64,000 bases of DNA from NCBI GenBank assembly GCA_013287275.1, contig JABDED010000001.1:1-64000 (forward strand), in the 5' to 3' direction. Shown in pieces: positions 1-9,184 of this stretch. Origin of the DNA: Betaproteobacteria bacterium. GTDB taxonomy: Bacteria; Pseudomonadota; Gammaproteobacteria; Burkholderiales; Burkholderiaceae_D. The translations under genes were made by a program, and so were the position numbers. The first letter of the stretch is position 1; each line of letters starts with the position of its first letter. Below the pieces are notes generated by a model. That model was not told the DNA's origin. It worked only from the letters and a program-made list of their open reading frames with translations, and did not search any database.

Positions 1-180
1 GGCAAGGATCTGCCATTGGAGCAAACCATCGCCAATATGTCGGGAGTTTTGGCGGGCTTGGGCATCAAGATTGAAATCGCTTCGTGGCGCAATCTTGTTC
101 CCAACGTGTGGTCGCTGCACATCCGCGATGCGCACTCGCCGATGTGTTTTACCAATGGCAAGGGGGCGACCAAAGAAAGC
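1..180 (+). pseudogene. YcaO-domain fragment of an OsmC-YcaO fusion gene
   Basis: The frame read from position 1 starts GKDLPLEQTIANMSG and ends around GKGATKES. It closely resembles the start of the YcaO domain in the long OsmC/YcaO fusion proteins of gamma- and betaproteobacteria (motifs ASWRN, PNVWSLHIRD, CFTNGKGATKES). After about position 180 the resemblance stops: the expected run ALASALGE is replaced by arginine-rich sequence that is simply the opposite strand of the OsmC piece. The fragment is cut by the window edge on the left, so the missing middle and end of the gene are not visible. I infer a rearranged or chimeric gene, not an intact one. Confidence 0.7.
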
Positions 181-333
181 CGCGCACAAGGCCGACGAGG
201 CCAGAAAGTAGTCGAACGGACCAGGCGCCGAGCCATCGCCCTTATAACGGATAGGCTGGTCAGCCACCACCGTGAAATCATCGAACTTGGCTTCAAGACG
301 AAGCTTATCGAGAAAGTTGACCTTAATTTCCAT
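181..333 (-). pseudogene. OsmC-domain N-terminus of the same fusion gene, inverted
   Basis: On the minus strand an ATG at 333 opens MEIKVNFLDKLRLEAK, followed by FDDFTVVADQPIRYKG and PGPFDYFLASSALCA. This is the well conserved N-terminus of the OsmC half of OsmC/YcaO fusion proteins, with an AGGA about ten bases upstream of the ATG. After residue 51 or so it should continue AAYFVK, but instead runs into the reverse complement of the YcaO piece (AAFFGRPLAIG). The two halves that belong head-to-tail in one protein therefore meet here in opposite orientations. The frame stays open to the window edge but the downstream residues are not OsmC-like. Confidence 0.7.
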
Positions 334-1175
334 GGGAGAGTGTTCCTAATAGTGCTCAAAATGATGTAGCCGCTATTATCCGTTGTTTAAGCCGTTCGGC
401 AAAGGCCGTTGATCGGCCCCATGGTCTTGACTGCACTGCGACAGAGGTTGCCAGTCTTCGATGGTGGAATGTGCTTTTGGGCGGGCTGCGGTGGTTCTGT
501 ACTGGTCTTTGGCGTGTGTGTAATCACGATATGCTCATTTGTCGCCATGGTTGCCGGGGCTCCCCGGTATGCAGCAGATCATGTGATTCAATTTCTGGGC
601 TTGGCGGATCAGGGAGAGTGCCAGTTGTTGCTATATGGCTGCCGAGATTAGCGCTACTTCGTTACTATTTGTAAGTATTGCAACCGAATAATCGGTATAT
701 TCATCCTCGCTGTAAGGTATGTGCCCTCCCTTCATGGCTCTCCCTCATTCCCGATTACACCGCTTCCCTGCTCTCGATGGCCGCGAATCTGTCCACCTGA
801 TCAGGTACATTTCGGCGTCTCAGTGAGCTCGTCCGCGGACAAATTTTTCCATGACATCGACGCGGCATGCAAGATTGACATGCATGATTTCACAAGATAA
901 GTTACTTGCAATATTCCCTTATGGGAATTTTTGTGCAGACCTCACGAGTCTTGTCAAAGCTGCAGGCAGGCTCTGTATAAGCGTATTCCTGATTGCTATC
1001 GAAGCCGCCATAAAAGCGGCCTTAAATTGGCAAGTAAATATGACGGGCATCACATTTTCAATCGCCAATATCTCCTCAGGAAGCCAGGGCTGGGAAGAGT
1101 TTTGACTGCTTGCCGAAACGACCGGCTTTTTTGACTGGGATGTACTGTAACGAACCGAGAGCAAAGGGATGTGCC
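334..1175. other. Intergenic region without a recognisable gene
   Basis: About 840 bases between the broken OsmC-YcaO gene and the di-haem lipoprotein gene. Short open frames occur on both strands (for example 409-651 and 851-1105), but none has a convincing ribosome binding site or a protein I recognise. A small GCCGC/GCGGC inverted repeat sits at 1004-1020 without a T-run. The region presumably carries the promoter of the downstream gene, but I cannot assign boxes with confidence. Confidence 0.5.
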
Positions 1176-4100
1176 ATGAACAAAGTGCCATATCAGCGTC
1201 GATCGAATTTAGAACAGTTACACAATTTTTCAACACCGGGGCTAGCTCTCGCCCTGACGTTATTGCTGGCAGCCTGCGGCGGGGGGAGCGGCGAGCCTGC
1301 ATCCCAGGACGCCGAGGCCAGGACGTTCAAATCCCTGGCCGCCGTAAGCGGGACGGCGGAAGTCGCGCTGACACCAGTGAGCGTCAGCGCCAGTTCGGCA
1401 GAGCGTGGCGACCTGTCTGCTGCAGCAGCCATCGACCACAATGAAGGCACGCGCTGGGGCAGCGGATTCTCCGACGATCAGTCCCTGACGCTGGATTTCG
1501 GCGCCTCTCAGGTCATCAACCGCGTGCACATCGACTGGGAGAACGCGCACGCCACTCAGTATCTGCTGCAGGTCTCGGACGATAACTTGCATTGGACTAC
1601 GATCAAATCCGTGGACAATAGCCAGGGCGGCTCCGAGGACTTGGGCGGGCTTTCTGGCCAGGGCCGCTATCTGCGCATGCAGGGTGTCAAGCGGTCGACC
1701 CAGTACGGCTATTCCATCTTCGAGATCCAGGCCTTCTCCGGCACCCCGGTCACAACCCCGCCACCGCCTGATACCGGGGGCGGGACGACCACACCACCGC
1801 CGCCGGTCGACACCAGTAAGCCTGGCCTGTCCATCAAGCCGGTAGCGGCAAGCTCGTCGGCGTTGGAGAATCCCGGCCTGTCGGCTGCAATGGCAATCGA
1901 CGGCAAACTGACTACCCGCTGGTCCAGCTCGTTCGAGGATGGGGCCTGGATCCAATTCGATTTCGGCGCCAAGACGCAGGTCGGCTACATGAAGCTGCAG
2001 TGGGAGAACTCCTATGGCAAGCAGTACGCGCTGCGCGTGTCGGATGACGGCCAGACCTGGTCGCAACTACGCTATGTGAGCAATGGCCAGGGAGGCACTG
2101 AGGAATTCTTCAATCTCGGCGCCAATGCCCGTTACATCCGCCTGCAGGGTGTGGCCCGAGCCACGCAGTATGGCTACTCGCTATTCGAGGTGGAGTTCAA
2201 AACACCAGGTAGCGACAACACGCTGCCCAACGCCGCCACGTCGGCGCTGAAGTTCCCGGCCAACGGTAGCGGATTGGTACCGTTGCCCACATCGGCCGAT
2301 CCGCTGGAAACGCTGCAGTTCACCTTGCCGGACGGTACGCTGGTGACCCGATTCGGCGCGCGCGGCCTGGCCCGTCACGGCCGTGAGCGCGGTGAAGAAT
2401 GGAATGAGATCGGCTATGGCCCCAACGAGACTGTCGATCCGGTGACGGGCTTGCCGGTGGACAAAGGGCCGGGCAATTATCTGACCTTCGTACCGCAGTA
2501 CTTCAAGAACCGCACCTGGGGGGTGGAGATGATTGATAACAGTCGCGTGGCCGGTGTGACCAAGCCGGTGTTGATCGTGAATCAGTACACCACTGTTGAT
2601 TTCCTGAAAGGTGGCGTGGCCTTCTTTCGCGCAATCGACCGGCCCGGTGTGACAGGCTATGGCTGGATGGCTCCCGGGCAGCTCGTGGATGACAATGTTC
2701 CCATCTGCAAGCCGATGGCCTACCCGGCCAACGGCAAACTGACCAATGCCAACGGCATCAACAACGGCTGTACCATCCTGGTCAAGAATTACCCGGGCAT
2801 GAACGCCCTCGACGCCTATGGTTTTCCGAACGGCTTGAATATCCCGGCGCGTCCGCTTGTTACCGGCGACGTCATCGAAGTATCGCCGTCCATGTTCACT
2901 ACGACCGACTCCATGGCCGCCAAGGGCGATAACGGAGGTATCCGCTACTACTCGTCCGAATGGGTTTACGTGGTGGGAACAGGCCTCAGGCCTTGGTACG
3001 GTGTGCAGCCGCGCCTGAACTCGGTGCCGCTTCCGGCAGAGACCCTGTCGGGCGGCTTGGGCTCGGTGTCCTACAATTATTCGGACAATTCGCTGTTCAT
3101 GTTCCAGCAGCCGCATAACAATGTCGGCATGCAGAACGTTCAGCGCTTCGTTGAAGGCCGGCGGCTGGTTCATACTAACTTCACGACCGGCGACCACAAC
3201 GAGCCAGGCAACGACCGCTACACGCCAGCCGTGGGGCTGCAAGGGCAGCGCTTCAATCAGTCCGCGTGCATTGCCTGCCACGTCAACAACGGCCGCAGCA
3301 TAGCGCCAAGCGCAGTGAACCAGCGGCTTGACAGCATGTCTGTCCGGGTTGCGATGATAGACGCTACTGGGCAGCAGCTGCCGCATCCTCAGTACGGCAC
3401 CGCAGTTCAGATGAATGCGGTGTCGGCGACCGGAACGTCGCAAAATTGGGGCACCGGCGTCAATGTGGCAGGATTCGAAACCCGTTCAGTGAAGCTTGCA
3501 GACGGCACCATGGTCGAATTGCGCAAGCCAACCCTGGCGTTCGAGGGGCCGGTGCCGGATGCGGTCTCGCTGCGAGCTGCCCAGCCCATGATAGGCACGG
3601 GCTTGCTTGAAGCCGTGCCGGAAGCGGATATCCTCGCGCGAGCCCGCTCCACACCGGATGAGGATGGCGTCAAGGGCTTGCCTAACTTCGTCTTCGACCC
3701 GGAGACTGGTGCCGTCCGCATCGGGCGCTTCGGCTGGAAGGCGTCCAAGGCGACGCTGCGCCAACAGGCCGCTTCCGCGCTGTTGCTGGACATGGCGGTG
3801 ACCTCGCCCCTCTACCCCAACCGCGCCTGCAGCACCGACCCTGCCGGCTGCGCTACCGCCGGGACCCAGAAGGGCATCTCGGAATCCGATCTGCAATCGA
3901 TCTCCAACTATCTTGCGCTGGTGGGCGTGCCGGCCCAACGCAGTATTGCCAGCGGCTTCCCCAAGGGCGTGGCACCGCTGGATGAACACCGCGTTGATCC
4001 GCTACAGGTGAGCGCCGGCGCCAAGCTCTTCCAGGGCATGCGATGTGCGGCCTGCCATACCGTGGAAATGAAGACCGGACCAGGGCACCTGTTCGCCGAG

Positions 4101-4412
4101 CTGCGCAACCAGACCATCCGGCCCTACAGCGACTTGCTGCTGCATGACATGGGTGCAGACCTTGCCGACAAGTTTGTCGAGGGCCAGGCCAAAGGCAACA
4201 TGTGGCGTACGGCGCCGTTGTGGGGCATCGGTTACACCGAGAAGGTCATGGGCAATAGCGCCAAAGTCGGCTACTTGCACGATGGCCGCGCCCGTAACCT
4301 CACCGAGGCCATTCTCTGGCATGGCGGCGAGGCGGATCGCGCCCGCCAGCGCTTTGAAGTCCTGCCCAAGGCGGACCGTGACGCCCTGCTGGCGTTCCTG
4401 AAGTCGCTTTAA
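1176..4412 (+). CDS. Surface lipoprotein: two discoidin (F5/8 type C) domains plus di-haem oxidoreductase domain
   Basis: The open frame begins at 1110, but the ATG at 1176 has AAAGGGAT just upstream and gives a lipoprotein signal (hydrophobic run, lipobox LAAC, acylated Cys at residue 34), so I use it (1078 residues). Two F5/8 type C repeats follow (about residues 60-190 and 230-350), each with conserved blocks such as W(G/S)S.F, L.(F/W)DFG and RYIR(L/M)QGV, separated by a Pro/Gly/Thr-rich linker (TPPPPDTGGG). The rest resembles the di-haem oxidoreductase family (DUF1111/DHOR), with two CxxCH haem sites: CIACH near 3270 and CAACH near 4045. Family members are thought to be periplasmic or surface peroxidase-like or electron-transfer proteins, but their substrates are poorly known. 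The discoidin domains suggest binding to a polysaccharide or surface polymer. No partner genes lie beside it. Confidence 0.85.
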   Translation: MNKVPYQRRSNLEQLHNFSTPGLALALTLLLAACGGGSGEPASQDAEARTFKSLAAVSGTAEVALTPVSVSASSAERGDLSAAAAIDHNEGTRWGSGFSDDQSLTLDFGASQVINRVHIDWENAHATQYLLQVSDDNLHWTTIKSVDNSQGGSEDLGGLSGQGRYLRMQGVKRSTQYGYSIFEIQAFSGTPVTTPPPPDTGGGTTTPPPPVDTSKPGLSIKPVAASSSALENPGLSAAMAIDGKLTTRWSSSFEDGAWIQFDFGAKTQVGYMKLQWENSYGKQYALRVSDDGQTWSQLRYVSNGQGGTEEFFNLGANARYIRLQGVARATQYGYSLFEVEFKTPGSDNTLPNAATSALKFPANGSGLVPLPTSADPLETLQFTLPDGTLVTRFGARGLARHGRERGEEWNEIGYGPNETVDPVTGLPVDKGPGNYLTFVPQYFKNRTWGVEMIDNSRVAGVTKPVLIVNQYTTVDFLKGGVAFFRAIDRPGVTGYGWMAPGQLVDDNVPICKPMAYPANGKLTNANGINNGCTILVKNYPGMNALDAYGFPNGLNIPARPLVTGDVIEVSPSMFTTTDSMAAKGDNGGIRYYSSEWVYVVGTGLRPWYGVQPRLNSVPLPAETLSGGLGSVSYNYSDNSLFMFQQPHNNVGMQNVQRFVEGRRLVHTNFTTGDHNEPGNDRYTPAVGLQGQRFNQSACIACHVNNGRSIAPSAVNQRLDSMSVRVAMIDATGQQLPHPQYGTAVQMNAVSATGTSQNWGTGVNVAGFETRSVKLADGTMVELRKPTLAFEGPVPDAVSLRAAQPMIGTGLLEAVPEADILARARSTPDEDGVKGLPNFVFDPETGAVRIGRFGWKASKATLRQQAASALLLDMAVTSPLYPNRACSTDPAGCATAGTQKGISESDLQSISNYLALVGVPAQRSIASGFPKGVAPLDEHRVDPLQVSAGAKLFQGMRCAACHTVEMKTGPGHLFAELRNQTIRPYSDLLLHDMGADLADKFVEGQAKGNMWRTAPLWGIGYTEKVMGNSAKVGYLHDGRARNLTEAILWHGGEADRARQRFEVLPKADRDALLAFLKSL

Positions 4413-4441
4413 TTACTGAATGGCCGTTTTGCATGACATGC

Positions 4442-4474
4442 CGGATGCCGGATAAGCTACTTACTCGGCATCCG
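4442..4474 (+). terminator. Stem-loop downstream of the di-haem lipoprotein gene
   Basis: CGGATGCCG and CGGCATCCG form a perfect 9-bp inverted repeat around a 15-base loop, 30 bases after the stop codon. There is no strong T-run behind it, so it is only a possible terminator, or a stabilising 3' hairpin, between convergent genes. Confidence 0.4.
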
Positions 4475-4576
4475 CTTCATGATTCTTGGTAAACGAGTAG
4501 TCAAGGACGTGCATGAGCGCTTGTTTGCGCGCAGATACATCGATGCTGCTAACGGCCACGCTGCACAACTGACGTG

Positions 4577-7120
4577 TTATGCCAGCAAACGGTTATTTTG
4601 CAGTATCTTTGCTAACGCTTCGCGCAGCTCTTTCAGCTTGGGCGGCTTGCTGAGGACGCAATCCACGTCCGCCGGATTGTCGCTATCTGCAGCCAGGCGC
4701 TGCCCCCAGCCGGTGAGCATGATGACCGGCGTCGATGGCGATAGTTTCTTGATCGCGCCGGCAACCTTGCGTCCATCAATATAAGGCATCCCCAGATCGG
4801 TAATGACGACGGAGAACGGCTCGCTTTGCCCCTGTTCCTTGCGGAACCTGTCGATGCCGGCCTGGCCGCCGTCTGCGGCAACGATGATGTGGCCGTCGAT
4901 TTCCAGGATGTCGCGCAGCGATTTCAGCACCATGGGATCGTCGTCGACAACCAGGATGCGCAGTTTTGTAGGGATGACATGCATGGCTGCCGGCTGCTCG
5001 GCGTGGGTGCCGCTGCTAGGTACCAGGAAGTTCAGGCGCATGGTCGTTCCCTTGTTCAGCACCGTATCAATTTCAATATTCGCGCTATGCCGCCCTATCA
5101 TTCCATACACCATGGCCAGTCCCAGCCCGGTTCCGCGTTCCCCTTTTGTCGTAAAAAACGGTTCCAGGCAGCGGCGCCGCGTGTCTTCTCCCATGCCAAC
5201 GCCCGTATCGCTTACTTCTATCTGGACTTGCCGCGAGTCTGCTGCTGCCGTTGAGTCAAGGGCGCCTGGCGCGACTTTTGTCCGCAGCGTCAGCGTGCCG
5301 CCTTCGGGCATCGCATCTACCGCGTTGAAAATGAGGTTGGTCAGCGCTTCCCGGATTTCGCCTTCTACGCCCATGAAGGTCGGCAGCTCAGGCGCAAGCT
5401 CGGTTTGCAATGCGATCACTATGCCGCGCTGCAGCGGCATATCGCTCCAGCGCGCACGAGTGAGGTCGACAACCTGCTGCACCAGATGGTTTGCATTGAC
5501 CGGCATCAAGGTCAGTTGCGGCTCGCGCTGGCGGTAGAACTCCCTCATCCTGGCGACTGTTGCGGCGACGTCGTCAATGGCGCGTTTGATGATTTCCAGC
5601 CTGTCCCTGACATGCGGACTAAGATTGCGCTCTGTCTCCAGCAGCGATTCGGTATACAGCGCGACCGGGGAAATAGCATTGTTGATATCGTGCGCGATGC
5701 CGCTCGCCATCTGGCCGAGCGCCCGCAGGCGCTCTTGCTGCATCACCGATTGCTGGGTCTGTTGGATGTCGTCGTAGGCTTGCTGCAACGCGCTGTATAA
5801 CTGTGCCTGGTTTGCCGCCAGCGCAACGTGTTCGCTTAATTGCCGCAAAAATTCGCACTCGCCGCTATCGAAGCTGTGCTCTTGCCGCCTGGCGACGACC
5901 AGCACCCCGAATACCGTGCTCTCGGCCAGCAGCGGCGCCATGACCAGTGCGCGCAACCCTCCTTGCGCCAGGCGTTGTGGGAAGGGAAAGCCCGATCCGC
6001 CTATATCCGCTTCGTATACCAGTTGTCCGCGCACGCAGCGCGACAGGCCGTTCTCGTCGATGGGAATATGGGAGCGCTCGGTCATCGCAAACTCTTGCGC
6101 CAGTGCCTCGCTTTGCAGGCCGACGCAGTTGACTATGAGATAATTTTGCAGCTGGTCGTACAGGCAAATGCAGCCAAAATCGACCGGCAACTGGTCTTCC
6201 AGGCTGCGGATGACGACTTGAAAGATGCTGCGCAGATCCTGGCGTTCGCCGATAGAGCGCGTAATCTGGTGCAGCAGATTCAGGCGCCCCAGTTGTGCGT
6301 GGACCTTTTGTTCCGCCTTTTGGCGTACCACGATTTCCGTCTGCAACGCTTCATTGGTCTTGACCAGATCGTCCCGCGAGACGGTGGTGCGTTTCAGCTT
6401 TTCCGTCATTCCGTCAAACGCTCGGGCAAGGTCGCCGATTTCGTCCTTGGTGCTGACACCGAGTGAAAAATCAAGATTGCCGGCGCCGACGATCGCCGTG
6501 CCTTCACGCAATTTGTCGAGCGGCCGGGTGACGCTTCTGACGGTGATGAAGATGGTCGCAGCGACGACCAGCATGACAATGCCGCCAAACGTCACTACGG
6601 CAATATTGGCACGCTGCTGAGCATCCAACACGCCGTTGCGGCTTTGTTCGGACAGATTCAGCGCGTCGGAAATCATGCCCTGCGTCTTGTTGGTGATCTG
6701 CCCGGACAGCCTGGACTCCAGCTCCTCAAGCACTTCCCTCTTTCCCTGGTCATGCAGCAGCTCTCCATGGTTCGCCACCAGCACGGAAAATAATTTGTCA
6801 ACGCTCTCGTGGGTATGCCGGAGTCCGGTCACGATCTCTTCTTCGTCCGTGCCGGCGAATCCGGTTGTCGCGGCGAGGCGCCTGGATAGCGAGGTGCTCC
6901 TGAGTTGCCATTGGGCCCGCGTACGCTCCTCATGGCGCAATGCATATTCCAGCGTGAGGTATCTGAGCGCCGTGACCGCCTGCAATACCTCGCCCGCTTC
7001 TTCGTTCTTTGTAAGCTCACGCCGCATTTGCAGCGTCGTGGACAGCAGGACGGCAACAATGACCGCGACGATCACGATGGAAAACAGTTCAGCGAGCTTG
7101 AGCCGTGTCGAAATTTTCAT
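4577..7120 (-). CDS. Membrane hybrid histidine kinase (HAMP-GAF-HisKA-HATPase-receiver)
   Basis: 847 residues. A transmembrane helix at about 9-31, a periplasmic segment of roughly 140 residues, a second helix at 173-195, HAMP 196-245 (TRPLDKLREG, DEIGDLARAFDGM), a coiled coil, a GAF domain at about 290-440, a HisKA dimerisation domain with phospho-acceptor His477 (GIAHDINNAISP), an ATPase domain with N (FNAVDAMPEGG), G1 (DTGVGMG), F (EPFFTTK) and G2 (GTGLGLA) boxes, and a C-terminal receiver from about 720 with phospho-acceptor Asp775 (ITDLGMP). The D-I-N variant after the histidine is common in this kinase class. Its start lies nine bases after the stop of the solute-binding protein gene, so the two are probably co-transcribed and the binding protein may act as its sensory partner. 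No separate output regulator is encoded beside it. Confidence 0.9.
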   Translation of the reverse strand: MKISTRLKLAELFSIVIVAVIVAVLLSTTLQMRRELTKNEEAGEVLQAVTALRYLTLEYALRHEERTRAQWQLRSTSLSRRLAATTGFAGTDEEEIVTGLRHTHESVDKLFSVLVANHGELLHDQGKREVLEELESRLSGQITNKTQGMISDALNLSEQSRNGVLDAQQRANIAVVTFGGIVMLVVAATIFITVRSVTRPLDKLREGTAIVGAGNLDFSLGVSTKDEIGDLARAFDGMTEKLKRTTVSRDDLVKTNEALQTEIVVRQKAEQKVHAQLGRLNLLHQITRSIGERQDLRSIFQVVIRSLEDQLPVDFGCICLYDQLQNYLIVNCVGLQSEALAQEFAMTERSHIPIDENGLSRCVRGQLVYEADIGGSGFPFPQRLAQGGLRALVMAPLLAESTVFGVLVVARRQEHSFDSGECEFLRQLSEHVALAANQAQLYSALQQAYDDIQQTQQSVMQQERLRALGQMASGIAHDINNAISPVALYTESLLETERNLSPHVRDRLEIIKRAIDDVAATVARMREFYRQREPQLTLMPVNANHLVQQVVDLTRARWSDMPLQRGIVIALQTELAPELPTFMGVEGEIREALTNLIFNAVDAMPEGGTLTLRTKVAPGALDSTAAADSRQVQIEVSDTGVGMGEDTRRRCLEPFFTTKGERGTGLGLAMVYGMIGRHSANIEIDTVLNKGTTMRLNFLVPSSGTHAEQPAAMHVIPTKLRILVVDDDPMVLKSLRDILEIDGHIIVAADGGQAGIDRFRKEQGQSEPFSVVITDLGMPYIDGRKVAGAIKKLSPSTPVIMLTGWGQRLAADSDNPADVDCVLSKPPKLKELREALAKILQNNRLLA

Positions 7121-7129
7121 TTGGCGCCT

Positions 7130-8179
7130 TCAATGAATAATCGTCACGGTGGCCGGCATCACTGTCTGCATTCCATCAAGGTAGATGTAATTGAGATAGT
7201 TAGGCATCTCGCTCTTGCTTGCCAGTTTGTTCTTGATTGCCCAGCGCGCTTCGTCCTCCAGCGCCAGTATCAGTCCCTGGTCTAGTACGATATTGAACCG
7301 ATACGAAGGCCACGCCGCTTTTAATTTCGTTACATCCGATTTGATCCCCGCAGCAATCAGCATACGGGCTGCATCTGGCGAATCGCTGCAGAATTGCTCG
7401 CCCTGGGCCAATGCGCGCAGAATTTTCCTTATTGTCTCGGGATGACGGACGATGTAATCCCGCATTCCGACAACGTTGTACAGGCTTTCATAGACGTCCT
7501 GGCCATAGAAGACAATGCCGTTGCTGCCGAGCCCGCTCATTGAGGTATCCAGGTAAGGCTCCCAGCTTGCAATGGCATCTACTTCGCCCTGTGCGAGCGC
7601 CGCAGGAAGCTCCTCTGGCTTGTAGTTAAGCATCGTTACTTCTTTTGCCGACAATTTTTGGAGATTGAGGAAGGCATCCAGGGTGAAATGTGCTGAGGTG
7701 TTCAGCGTCACGCCTATGCGTTTCCCTTTTAGGCTCCCAGGCGTCACGACCCCTTTGTCTCTGCGCCCTACAATGCCGTGGTCTTTCTCCGCCTTGAATA
7801 TGGTTGCAATGACGGATACCGGTAGATCATTCATTCCGGCAAACATGACAGGAATGTCGGCAACGGTCCCCAAAGTGGCATGGCCCTGCAAGACTGCTTC
7901 CATCGCAGCCTTGCCGCTGGAATAGGGCTGTATTACGGCAGATATTCCCTCATTGGTGAAATAACCCTTCTCCCGGGCAGCAATGATCGGGCAGGTTCCT
8001 ACATATTCGGTATTTGTCGCGAAGGTGATTGTTTCCAGCGGCCCCGTCTGGCGTGGTACTGCATTATGGGTAGACCATGCATAGGCACCGGCCAGTAAGG
8101 CTACTGCAATGACCAGGCCGGCGATCAGTAATGAAGAAGCGCCACCCCTGGATAGCGTCTCCGACTTTTTAATCATCAT
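7130..8179 (-). CDS. Membrane-anchored solute-binding protein of the NMT1/SsuA/TauA type
   Basis: 349 residues. The N-terminus has one long hydrophobic segment (SLLIAGLVIAVALLAGAYAWS), which looks like an uncleaved anchor or signal. The rest has the type-2 periplasmic binding fold of nitrate/sulfonate/taurine/thiamine-precursor binding proteins: ITFATNTEYVGTCPIIAAREKGYF, then GLA-like stretches (VLQGHATLGTVADIPVM), KGKRIGVTLNTSAHFTLDAFL and VDAIASWEPYLD. No ABC permease or ATPase gene lies nearby. Instead the gene runs directly into a hybrid histidine kinase, so I infer a role in signal perception rather than uptake. The ligand cannot be read from the sequence; nitrate, sulfonates or pyrimidines are all possible for the family. 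Confidence 0.85.
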   Translation of the reverse strand: MMIKKSETLSRGGASSLLIAGLVIAVALLAGAYAWSTHNAVPRQTGPLETITFATNTEYVGTCPIIAAREKGYFTNEGISAVIQPYSSGKAAMEAVLQGHATLGTVADIPVMFAGMNDLPVSVIATIFKAEKDHGIVGRRDKGVVTPGSLKGKRIGVTLNTSAHFTLDAFLNLQKLSAKEVTMLNYKPEELPAALAQGEVDAIASWEPYLDTSMSGLGSNGIVFYGQDVYESLYNVVGMRDYIVRHPETIRKILRALAQGEQFCSDSPDAARMLIAAGIKSDVTKLKAAWPSYRFNIVLDQGLILALEDEARWAIKNKLASKSEMPNYLNYIYLDGMQTVMPATVTIIH

Positions 8180-8362
8180 GAACCCCCTTTCAAGCCGGCA
8201 GTATGCACTGTCATGAACCGAGGTATCGTGGCAGGCTACAAAAAGGACAAAGGAGCAGAAGCTTCGGAAACCGGCTTGTCGATGCCGAAAGTTTCCAATA
8301 CAAAAGAAATGGCTGTAGCTCTTTATCGGGAAGCAGATTTCAAGATCAGGAAGGCTTGCGTT

Positions 8363-9184
8363 TTATTCTAGTTCTTTTAGCAATTTCAGGCAAGCAATTG
8401 CCGCTTTATTGTCAAGATCTTTTTCTTCATGCCATGCCGACACGGAGATGGCGACAATATTCCTGTCTCGAAGGGATTTGAAAAGAGCACAAATTTCCGC
8501 ATAGCCGGGTCCCTGTTTTACATGATATTTCAGGGCCGGCATCTCCGTTTCAGCGTCTATGACATCGGTATCGAAATGAAGGTAAAGGCTTTCATCGGGG
8601 TCTAGATGCCTGGAAATATCCGCAATACTGCACCTGATGATCTTGGAATTGATGATTGCCTCTTTCTCGCCTGGATCAAGATCGCGCCCGTCGGACAAAA
8701 TGATTTTTTCTTCCGGGAAAGGCCGGACCCCGATTGCGTCTAAAAAAGACGCGGTGGCGTCGCGTTCTTCCTTGCGCCTGTCGCCCCGCCCTACCAGCAT
8801 GGCCAGGGGCATGCCCCCTAGATACTTGGTTTGTGTCGTTTCCCAGGTATGGAAGTCCCCGTGCGCGTCCAGCCACAGTATGCGATCCGGGGTTTTGCCG
8901 GCCTTTTGCAATCCCCCCAGCACGCCCAGCGTTGAAACGCAGTCCCCGGCAATGCTCACCGGCACCTGTCCACCGATCACTGCCGTCTTCACGGACTCGG
9001 AAAGTAGCGCGTATATCTTGCCCATCCTGCGCAATTTTTCGTTTGCATCCGCAATATCCGTTTCAGTGAAGTCGGCAACCGTCACGATTTCCCAGGCGTG
9101 CGCATCCAGCTCACGGACCCGGCCCAGTCCGTCCCGCCGCTGCCCCATCAAGAAAGGAACCAGGAAATGATTGTTTATTGCCAT
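8363..9184 (-). CDS. Arginase/agmatinase-family protein with a substituted metal ligand
   Basis: 273 residues, the usual ureohydrolase length. Metal-binding motifs are visible: WLDAHGDFHT (Asp, His, Asp ligands) and HFDTDVID (two Asp ligands). The first motif, normally GGDHS with a His ligand, reads AGDCVS, so one Mn ligand is Cys. Arginase-family proteins with GGDC in this position are known to me, mostly uncharacterised, so the change need not mean inactivity. The start overlaps the end of the sulfotransferase gene by ten bases, implying translational coupling. The neighbours (sulfotransferase, methyltransferase) suggest a role on a guanidino- or amidino-containing small molecule rather than ordinary arginine breakdown. 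That is inference. Confidence 0.85.
   Translation of the reverse strand: MAINNHFLVPFLMGQRRDGLGRVRELDAHAWEIVTVADFTETDIADANEKLRRMGKIYALLSESVKTAVIGGQVPVSIAGDCVSTLGVLGGLQKAGKTPDRILWLDAHGDFHTWETTQTKYLGGMPLAMLVGRGDRRKEERDATASFLDAIGVRPFPEEKIILSDGRDLDPGEKEAIINSKIIRCSIADISRHLDPDESLYLHFDTDVIDAETEMPALKYHVKQGPGYAEICALFKSLRDRNIVAISVSAWHEEKDLDNKAAIACLKLLKELE

Noticed and set aside
409-651. 80-residue frame with possible membrane segment
   Set aside because: No ribosome binding site, no recognisable protein, and the flanking region is non-coding; left as part of the intergenic region.
2181-3443. 420-residue minus-strand frame inside the di-haem lipoprotein gene
   Set aside because: Lies opposite a clearly coding frame with known motifs; His/Arg-rich composition is typical of a shadow of GC-rich coding DNA.
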